From the NCBI RefSeq assembly GCF_038396675.1, contig NC_088921.1, positions 70,786,501 to 70,850,500 on the forward strand: a stretch of DNA of 64,000 bases, written 5' to 3'. Under the pieces are notes generated by a model that made no database searches, had not been told where the DNA came from, and saw only the letters and a program-made list of their open reading frames with translations. Shown in pieces: positions 55,800 to 64,000 of the stretch. The DNA is from Hydra vulgaris. Lineage: Eukaryota > Cnidaria > Hydrozoa > Anthoathecata > Hydridae. The position numbers and the translations under genes were made by a program. The first letter of the stretch is position 1. The number at the start of each line of letters is the position of its first letter.

Positions 55800-56934
55800 A
55801 TGAAAAAAGAAGTTTAAAAAAAAAAAAAAAGTTAATGAACGAAATAAATAAAATGAATGGAAAAGAAAGAAAACAACAACTATTTATATATCGAAAAAAA
55901 ATCGACAAATCAAGATTTTTTTATTTTTTCATATATTTCTTTAGTTTTATTTCATATATTTCTTTAGTTTTATTTCATATATTTCTTTAGTTTTATTTCA
56001 TATATTTCTTAGGATTCTTATTTACGATTTATTTTTTAGTTAAGATGTTGTACTGCCTTGTAGTAATGATTTTTCTTTAGTTTTTTAACGTATAAAGTTT
56101 TACTTGTTATTTTTGTTAGTCATTGTTTTATTTTTTAGTTATTAATTATTCTTAAATAGTGTTATATAATTTTTTATACAGTTATATATTATTTGTTTTT
56201 ATTTTCATTTTAGCCATTTATTATATATGTTTTATTCTACCGTGTATTATTATACATTTTTTTTCTTTATTTGTTATTGTTTTTTATTTTTAATTATATG
56301 TTGTTGTTGTTGTTGTTGTTATTGTTTTTATTATTTTATTTTTTGTTGCCAAAAGCATTTAACTTAATTTTTAGGTTTGCTAGTAATGTTTGTTATAACT
56401 TTTGTTTTGTTTTGATTTTCTCAGTGTTTTTTGTTTATATTTTATTTATTTATTTAGTCATATTATTTTGGTTATTATATTATGAGAGCTATGATTATGT
56501 ACTAAATCTTTATAATTTTTTTAAGCCGTTTTTATGTCATCGTTAGTGTTGTTACTTTTTGTCAGTTTATTACTGTTTGTAACTGTAACTTTGTACGCAT
56601 AAACGATTGTTGCTTAGAAAGTTATACCGATTTATTTAATTTATTATTATTACTATATTATTATTATTGTTAAAGTAACATGTTTTTATTATTATTACTA
56701 TTTATAATTATTATTTATCATTATTGTTATTATAAATATTATTGTTTATTATTATTACTATTACTATTTTAATCATTGTCATTAGGTGTTTACTTAATGT
56801 TAGTAGTTAATACTATTTGTAAGCAACCTTAAAATGTAATCACAAATATTTCAGAAATATATTGATTGATTGAATTTACAAAGATTTTTAATTTAGATTT
56901 AATTTTACAAAGACATTATTTCTTCCATTGCCCC
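55800..56934. other. AT-rich filler with several simple repeats
   Basis: 55930-56012 is a 23-bp tandem (CATATATTTCTTTAGTTTTATTT) of almost four units. 56300-56330 is a TTG run. 56640-56790 is ATT-rich low-complexity sequence. No exon. The ORF at 56271-56546 is a low-complexity artefact. Confidence 0.6.
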
Positions 56935-58080
56935 AGTACCACACAGCCCTGATCTGCCGGTTCCGATTCCTCCGAGGCGGCATCGGCCATTTTCAGGAGA
57001 CAGCAGCAAGTCAGATAGCGAGGCAGGTACTGGAAATGTGGACTACGATTCCGCAGATGAAGGTGAGAATAGAAAGCCGTACTTCCCTAACCAGAAACAA
57101 GATTTAATCAACTTTGTATCTCATATCGTGCACCATATCTGTGGAATAGGTTTGTTTCACCAAATTAAATTTGTAAATTACTTTTCTTGTCTTCAAAAAT
57201 AAATTTAACAATTTCACTTTCTCAATTGAAAATACTTTTGAATACTTTTGATAACGTAGCTATCCAATACATAATAAAATTTTATGTTAAAAAAGAAAAG
57301 ATGTGAACAATTTAATTAGGGACCTTGGGCTTACAAAATCGAATGTTGAACTTCTGATATCCAGACTCAAATAGATTCTTCTGATATCCAGGCTCAAGAA
57401 GATTCTTCATCTTCTTCAGTCAGCATGATGAGCTGTTCTTCTGTAACGATGTTGCCGGTTTATTTCAGCCTTTAGGTATATATAGCCGCCTATTCATAAA
57501 CAGTTCAACCCCGGAGCCTTAAAGCCATGTTGCTTCACAATATAAACAATTTTCTGTCCCTCCTGATAGCTAACTATCTGTATTTCAAACACTAAACTAA
57601 TGTTATTGAGTTTATAAAAATTTGACTAGAACGAATAGGAGATCATTGGTGACTTTAAAATGGTATCATTACTCATGGATCTTCAAGTAGGTTTTACAAA
57701 ATTTCCTTGTTTCCGCTGTTTCAAAGACGGCCGTGACACTAAAGTGCATTATCACACAAAGGACTGGCCACAATGGACCAAGTTTTTTATTGAAAGAGCA
57801 ATGTGAAGTAGGAGCCGTTGATAGAACCTCATAAAGTGCTTATGTCACCATTGCACATCAAGTTAGGCCTAATTCTGCAATTTTCATTGCTTTTGACAAG
57901 GAGTCAGCAACATTTCAATACCTCCAAGATCTTCCTCCAAAGCTCTTCGATGTTAAGATCAGGGCTGGTAAATTCGATGGACTACAGATCAAAAAGATTA
58001 TAAAATGTGAGAATTTTGCGAAGGATTTACAATTGCGATTTACAGTACAATCGTAAATCTAGAAAGTCTAAAATTTCTAA
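56935..58080 (+). pseudogene. decayed body of the DQDK-WAPH protein family
   Basis: Pieces in order on the plus strand: VPHSPDLPVPIPPRRHRPFS, NRKPYFPNQK, DVNNLIRDLGLTKSNVELL, IIGDFKMVSLLMDLQ with GFTKFPCF, DTKVHYHTKDWPQWTKF, and MSPLHIKLGLILQF. They match, as I remember it, the middle and C-terminal part of the family whose N-terminal motif lies at 52020. Stops and shifts separate them all. Function is unknown; the family is highly multi-copy in some invertebrates, which suggests a transposon origin. Confidence 0.6.
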
Positions 58081-58139
58081 TTGAGTTGAGATGGATCAAA
58101 CACTCACGTCTCTATACAGAATTTACAAAGTAATCAATA

Positions 58140-59650
58140 TTTCAATTTTTTAGCAAAAATTTAATGATCAACTGTATCAAACCCCTTTGCTAAATCAATA
58201 AAAATTTCCAATGTGAATTAGGAACTTTTAAATGAGTTACCTAAACTTCTGGTATGCTGAATGGCATGCTCTGTTAAATTATTTTTTTATAAATTGTTTG
58301 CCTTAAGGTGATTGTAAGTTCTGTTGTACAAAATTATTTCTAAAACTTTCGAAAACTTTTAAGAGGATGGAGATCTCTAGAACTTTCGAAAACTTTCGAG
58401 AAGATAGAAATCTCTATAATTTTCAAAATCTTTCGAGAAGATGGAAATCTCTAAAACTTATGGAAACTTTCGAAAGAATGGAAATCTCTAGAACTTTTGA
58501 ACTTTTCGAGAGGATGGAAATTAGACGATTGTTTTTTAAATTAGTTTTTTTCCCCTTCATTTAAATGTAGGAATAGTTTTGGCTATTTTTAAATTATCAG
58601 GAAAAATTAACCTGATTATTAATCAGGTTAATCAGAGCATTTGAAAATTTGGGAAATATGTCTTTTTAAAACATCAAAACAACTTATAATAATATTTCCA
58701 TTGACATTATCAGGACCACCAGCTTTATTTGACTTTAATAAGTTAAAAGCACTTTCAAACTCTTTAAAAGAAAATTCAAAAAAATTTAGATACAAGGTTA
58801 GAGAAATACATTTTTCTTTTATTAAACTTTAAAGTTTTGGTATTTGTTTGGCTTGGATTGTACCGGCAATTACAAAATATTTACTAAATTCGATAGCAAT
58901 ATCGTTTTGTTCAAGAAAAAGATTATGATATGCTTAGATAACTGTGGGCGAAGCTTGTGACATTGTTTTAGTGTTACTAGTCATTTTTTTTATAAGTTGC
59001 CAAGAGTGTTTTGAGTTTGATTTGAATTTTTCAAGTAAAATTAGTGTAGAATATTTGTTTTTTTTCAAACTTTTCCTTACACATTTAAATAATCTAACTT
59101 TTGTAAATAGTTTTACTCTCAGTTACTTTCGATTTTAAATATTTAATAAAAAGTTAATATAAATATCTAATTTAATATAAATATTTTTAATATAATTTGG
59201 TATAAAAAGATAAAATTGAACAAGTTGTAATATAATATTATAAGGTAATATAAATATTTTTAAAATTAAACAAAAAATCTAACATTTTTTCTTTATAGTA
59301 AAAATAATGTCATAAACTTCCAAGAAATTTTTGAAAAAGGATTTCTTTATTAAGGTCTTCAGAAAAGTAAATATAATAAAACTAATATTTAAAAGATTCT
59401 AGGTTTTTATTATAAAAAGTTCTTTGATAAAAGGATTTTCTTTCGCTGTATAATATTTTTGAATAAATCTATTAATAAGAAAGTAGAGAAATGATCAAGT
59501 ATTTCACTTTTAATAATGCCTTTTTTAACAAATTAATCAAAACATTGTTGGTTATAATTGTTTCAACTAAGGAAGTTGTTGATTGAGTAATTCTGGTTGG
59601 TCTGTTTATTTGAGGAATTGCTCCATTTTCAAATAAGTTATTATAAAATC
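58140..59650 (-). pseudogene. decayed LINE
   Basis: Right to left on the minus strand: the end of an endonuclease ([20 protein letters not shown] and TNNVLINLL), a degraded linker, AFNLLKSNKAGGPDNVNGNI, LFLHLNEGE and then an RT motif A remnant near 58170 (FIDL-FSKGV-like). It is interrupted by a 36-bp tandem repeat at 58355-58520. At 59651 it stops abruptly where the GGACGT-type terminal repeat begins. Confidence 0.6.
58355..58520. repeat. about 36-bp tandem repeat, five units
   Basis: Units of the type GAGAGGATGGAAATCTCTAG + AACTTTCGAAAACTTTC repeat about five times with point changes. Confidence 0.8.
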
Positions 59651-59651
59651 C

Positions 59652-59738
59652 ATTACCCAATGGGCACAGGACGTTCTTGGACGTCCAAAGTACGTACCGT
59701 TTAGGTCCATTCGTCCAAGGCCAAAATGAAAATTTTTT
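59652..59738. repeat. left terminal repeat with GGACGT words
   Basis: Begins ATTACCCAATGGGCACA and continues with GGACGTTCTTGGACGTCC and TACGTACCGTTTAGGTCC. The complementary terminus is at 63640-63813. Confidence 0.7.
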
Positions 59739-59744
59739 TCTTGT

Positions 59745-59955
<211 letters not shown>

Positions 59956-60084
59956 ATTGATTATTAAATTTAATTAACAAATATGGACTAGAAAACGGTA
60001 GTCAAATAGGAAAGATATTTTTCTTTCAAAAAGTTTATTTTGTGAGCTCATTATCATGAGTCTTTATCTAACTTAAAATTGAAA

Positions 60085-60316
60085 AAGTGCTTTAAAAACT
60101 CTAATTTCTCTAGTTTTTTTCCTTGAACATCCGTTCTTTGGAATTCGCTTCCTTTATCTTGTCTTCCTAATTCATATTATTTGCAATCCTTTAAGTCGTC
60201 TGTCAATCGTTATCTTGCTCTACAATCTTCATCTTTTCTCTTCCAGTAACTTCCAACTCTAATTAGTGATTGCTTTTGGCCTTATCAGAAGCGAAGATGT
60301 TTAAAAAAAAAAAAAA
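60085..60316 (+). mobile_element. 5'-truncated LINE copy
   Basis: Closely matches the last 230 bases of the LINE at 22608-26153. It includes CCTTGAACATCCGTTCTTTG, AATCGTTATCTTGCTCTACA, the stop, the 3' UTR and GAAGCGAAGATGTTT before a 13-base A run. It shows that this LINE family ends in poly-A and that the copies differ by several percent. Confidence 0.88.
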
Positions 60317-60555
60317 TCCATAAATTCGAACTTCTTTATCCTAATAATAGAACTACATTCCTTTATTTTTATAATATAGATAATATAAAATTTGTATGCA
60401 ATAAAATTTATAAGATATTTTATTCTGTAAATTGTAGATATTTAAATAAATATAGTTGTAGTTGTAATATATTTTTTAAATTAACAGAGATAAAGATTTA
60501 TTAAAAAATTATATCTATGTAGAAGAAAAAGTTAGATAAGTGTTTTTTACTAATT

Positions 60556-60643
<88 letters not shown>

Positions 60644-60645
60644 TA
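60556..60645. repeat. (TA)n microsatellite
   Basis: A TA array abutting the left end of the Tc1 element. Confidence 0.9.
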
Positions 60646-60646
60646 T

Positions 60647-62383
60647 ATGAAAGCAGAAAGTCATGCACCCAGCAAACTTTTAGAAAAATACTTTGATTTT
60701 AGGATAGGTTTTCAAAATAAAAACAACCAGATTTCAAGTTCTTTAATGTCAAGGTTGTTTACTTTGTGTAGGAACTTTAAATTTTTTTGTGACTTTTAAT
60801 TTTTAGTAATTTTGAGGTAATTTGGGTGTTAATTTATGCGATCAGCTGATGTCCCTTTAAATTTTGTTTACAATTGATATATTTGATAATACTTTATTTA
60901 TTTGTATTTTGGGCTTGTAACTTACCAGTCCATGTTATTTTGTATTTATTTTTCGGTTTTTAGTTGATATTAATTGTAATTTTTACATTGGTTGCATTAT
61001 TTATTCTTTTTATTTTGGAAAATGGAGGTTAATATGATGGGCCTAATTGTGCAATTAAGACTTGGCGTTGGGGGTCACAAATTTTACTTGCTTAGCATTT
61101 ATTTGGTATCATTTTTTATTCTAAATATAGTTTAATGATGTATTTCATATTACTTGGTATTATAAAACAATTTTTTTATTTTAGATTTATTTTTATAAAA
61201 TTATTATCATGACTGGAGCGAAGAAGCTGACTGCGTAGGAGCGGCTGGAGGTTGTTGTGCAGGTCAGGAATGGGTCGACTTTTGATGCAGTGGCTCAGAA
61301 AATGGGAATAAGCAAGTCAACAGTAACTAGGCTGATGAAGAAATACAAGGAGACAGGATTGGTGGCTGATAGATCCCGCAGCGGTCGTCTGAAGAAGACG
61401 TCGACTAGAGATGATTGTCTTCTTGTCCGAATGAGCTTAGCGAATAGGCGGTTAACTGCCCCTGATAAAGCTGCCAGGCTGTATAGACTACATAGAATCA
61501 GGCTGGCTGTTAGGACTGTTAGAGCCAGGCTGCAGAAAGCTGGTTTATACACTTGTGTGGCTGCGAAGAAGCCACTGTTAACTTGTGATCACCGCCGGAG
61601 GCGAAGAGTATTTGCACTGATACATCGTGGCTGGACCATCGATCAATGAAAACAGGTTCTCTGGAGTGATGAGAGCAGTTTTCAAGTGTTTAGTGGTGGG
61701 AAGAGAGTTTTAGTGAGGAGAAGAGTGGGTGAAAGATACCACAGCAGTTGCATTAATGCTACTGTGAAGCACGGAGGAGGGTCTATCATGGTTTGGGGTT
61801 GCATATCATGGTCCGGGATAGGTCAATTGTACTGCTGTGTAGGTGCAATGAACCAGGGCCAGTACATTAGACCTACACATGCTCCCTTCAACTGGTGCAT
61901 TATTTGGCAGACAAAGTGAGTTTGTCTTTCAGCTGGACAATGCACCCTGTCACAAAGCTAAGCGGGTATGTGATTTCTTAACCTCCAAACGTGTACGAGT
62001 CTTGGAGTGGCCTCCTCAGAGCCCTGACCTCAATCCCATTGAACATTTGTGGGAGATCATCTTCCGAAAGCTGCAGGTATCCAAACCCACTGGTTTGGAA
62101 GATTTGTGGAGGTGTTTGAATAAAACGTGGGAAAGCATCACCCCACCCCAGAAACCTTACATTCATTGGTCGAGTCCATGCCACGGCGTATCATGCATGT
62201 CCTCAAAGCCAAAGGCGGTCATACAAAATATTAAACATATCATTATTTTTATTTTTAAGACATTTATATTTCATGATGCTAACATTTGGGACAGTTATTA
62301 GTGTTTTTTAAATAAAATTTATATGTGTAAATAGTAAAAAAGTGTTATTTTTAAGTTGAGTGCATGTCTTTTTGCCACCACTG
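60647..62383 (+). mobile_element. Tc1-type transposon, about 1.74 kb, inactive
   Basis: The right end is clear: TGCATGTCTTTTTGCCACCA then CTG at 62383, followed by TA. Its complement CAGTGGTGGCAAAAAGACAT is a Tc1-type terminus. The left end (GCAGAAAGTCATGCACCC near 60653) is a diverged version that has lost the outermost bases into the TA array. A transposase gene lies between. Confidence 0.75.
61209..62301 (+). pseudogene. Tc1 transposase, three lesions
   Basis: The N-terminal paired-type helix-turn-helix (FDAVAQKMGISKSTVTRLMK) and GRLKKTSTRDD linker are followed by the DD34E domain: VLWSDESSFQVF, KHGGGSIMVWGC, FQLDNAPCHKA and PQSPDLNPIEHLWEII, so all three acidic residues remain. Lesions: TAG at codon 10 (61236-61238), TGA at 61647-61649 where Trp is expected just before VLWSDES, and a frameshift near 61873-61915. 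The protein normally binds the inverted ends and inserts at TA. Confidence 0.9.
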
Positions 62384-62454
62384 TATATATACAAGTATAT
62401 ATATATATATACAATGAATGTTGGTTTATAATTTTTATTTATTATTTCTAAAAG

Positions 62455-63117
<663 letters not shown>

Positions 63118-63424
63118 GCCACAAAATAATGTTTTTGCTAGATTGTACTTATATGTTAATATTGTCAAAAATATTACTCTTTTTATTTTTTTGTCATGAT
63201 TTGTGTCAATACTGGACACACATACTGGGATTTAATTATTTATGAAGTAACCTTATTATTATCCTAATCAGGGTTGCCTCTCCGGTTAAATTCCAAAAAC
63301 ACGTTTATTTTAAATTTAGGCTATGTGGGAAAAAAAAGACTTCATTTCTTACATCAAGACTCTAATTTTTGTAGTTGCTAGAAATGGAGACAGTATGAGA
63401 ATGAGCTGAATAAAATTAATTATT

Positions 63425-63616
63425 GCGGCCGTGGCGCAGTGGTTAGAGCGCTTGCTTCATAAGCAGGAAATCTAGGCTCGAAATGAGCTCTGGATATATT
63501 TTCGTGTCATGGTAAGGAAGGAGGCGTGAACTTCCTGGTTAAATGCACTTCCGCGATGCTCTATGACAATACCGTTAGGACTGCTTGGGGTACCTAAAGA
63601 AAAAAAAAAAAAAAAA
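63425..63616 (+). repeat. full-length tRNA-derived SINE, 192 bp
   Basis: The head GCGGCCGTGGCGCAGTGG contains the A box. The anticodon arm CTTGC-TTCATAA-GCAGG pairs over five bases with CAT in the loop, so a Met-type tRNA ancestor is likely. The B box is degenerate (GGCTCGAAAT). The body reads GGTAAGGAAGGAGGCGTGAA, TTAAATGCACTTCCGCGATG and GGGGTACCTAA, then a poly-A of 17. It is the most complete of the copies here. Confidence 0.9.
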
Positions 63617-63639
63617 CCCTGAATGAACGGACAAAATTT

Positions 63640-63813
63640 AGACGTTGGTAAGACGTCCAAAAGCGTCTGTTGTGGACCTCCGAATGGACTGTTTTGAACG
63701 TACTTTATAGGTCCAAAATGGACGGACGAAAGTCGTTGCATTTGGTACGTCCACGGACGTCCGAACGGACCATTTTGGACGTACTATGGACGTCCATGTG
63801 CCCATTGGGTAAT
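63640..63813. repeat. right terminal repeat with GGACGT words
   Basis: Dense in GGACGTCC, GACGTAC and TCCAAAATGGAC words in both orientations. It ends GGACGTCCATGTGCCCATTG + GGTAAT, the complement of the start of 59652. It may be one end of a 4.16-kb unit or a solo MITE. Confidence 0.7.
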
Positions 63814-63857
63814 ATGGAATTTAGGGTATTTTTATAGCCAACATAAATTTGTTTACT

Positions 63858-63925
63858 TTAAATAATAATAATAATAATAATAACAATAATAATAACAATA
63901 ATAATAACAATAATAGTAATACTAA
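63858..63925. repeat. (AAT)n microsatellite
   Basis: AATAATAAT with AAC interruptions, about 65 bases. Confidence 0.92.
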
Positions 63926-64000
63926 TTTTATTAAAAACAACAATAATTATAACGATGATAATAATTATATATAGTATAAGTTATAAAACTAATTATAAAA

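Noticed and set aside
56271..56546. A 91-residue hydrophobic membrane protein
   Set aside because: It is composed of Leu/Phe/Tyr from T-rich low-complexity DNA, with no flanking signals or conservation cue.
63425..63495. A functional tRNA-Met gene
   Set aside because: The anticodon arm pairs, but the B box is degenerate, the T arm and acceptor stem do not close, and the sequence continues into a SINE body with poly-A.

Overview
The window is very AT-rich eukaryotic DNA with long (TA)n arrays, introns of several kilobases and a dense mixture of decayed transposons. Two host genes can be reconstructed exon by exon, both on the minus strand. One is the 5' part of KIFAP3 (kinesin-2 accessory subunit, five exons between 17095 and 7665). 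The other is a complete PTGES2 (membrane-associated prostaglandin E synthase 2, five exons between 45636 and 35799). Both are metazoan genes. The base composition and the transposon mix (CR1/L2-like LINEs, hAT, Kolobok, pogo, Tc1, Helitron, tRNA-derived SINEs) suggest a cnidarian, most likely a brown Hydra. The species call is inference.

Layout. 1-7664: apparently an intron of KIFAP3, if the assembly is contiguous. It holds TA arrays, a 4.37-kb hAT element with a broken transposase (1762-6135) and a 165-bp MITE with a perfect 8-bp target duplication. 7665-17095: KIFAP3 exons 5 to 1. Intron 1 is 6 kb and contains hairpins, a 63-bp minisatellite, mariner-like debris and a (GAT)n array. 17.1-35.6 kb: no host gene seen. 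It contains a mariner-like pseudogene, LINE fragments, a nearly full-length LINE (22608-26153) inserted into an older repeat whose uninterrupted paralogue survives at 15.2-15.4 kb, a Helitron remnant, a Kolobok-like element with TTAA duplications (29292-31691), an unidentified decayed coding family and a SINE. 35.8-45.6 kb: PTGES2, with a decayed LINE in intron 3 and a deleted pogo-like element in intron 2. 46.6-50.3 kb: a 150-bp palindrome and a second hAT-like element with a SINE inside it. 52.0-58.1 kb: a decayed copy of a multi-copy protein family split by a 3.3-kb pogo element whose transposase ends in a PHD-type finger. 58.1-63.8 kb: LINE remnants, a broken Tc1 element, two candidate terminal exons of an unidentified plus-strand gene, a SINE and a matched pair of inverted termini 4.16 kb apart.

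The host genes look functional, because every splice phase I could test agrees. Every transposon ORF carries at least one stop, frameshift, deletion or lost catalytic residue, so none looks autonomous. I saw no CRISPR array, rRNA, operon or intact tRNA gene. All splice sites and homology calls come from reading the sequence by eye and were not checked against any database.
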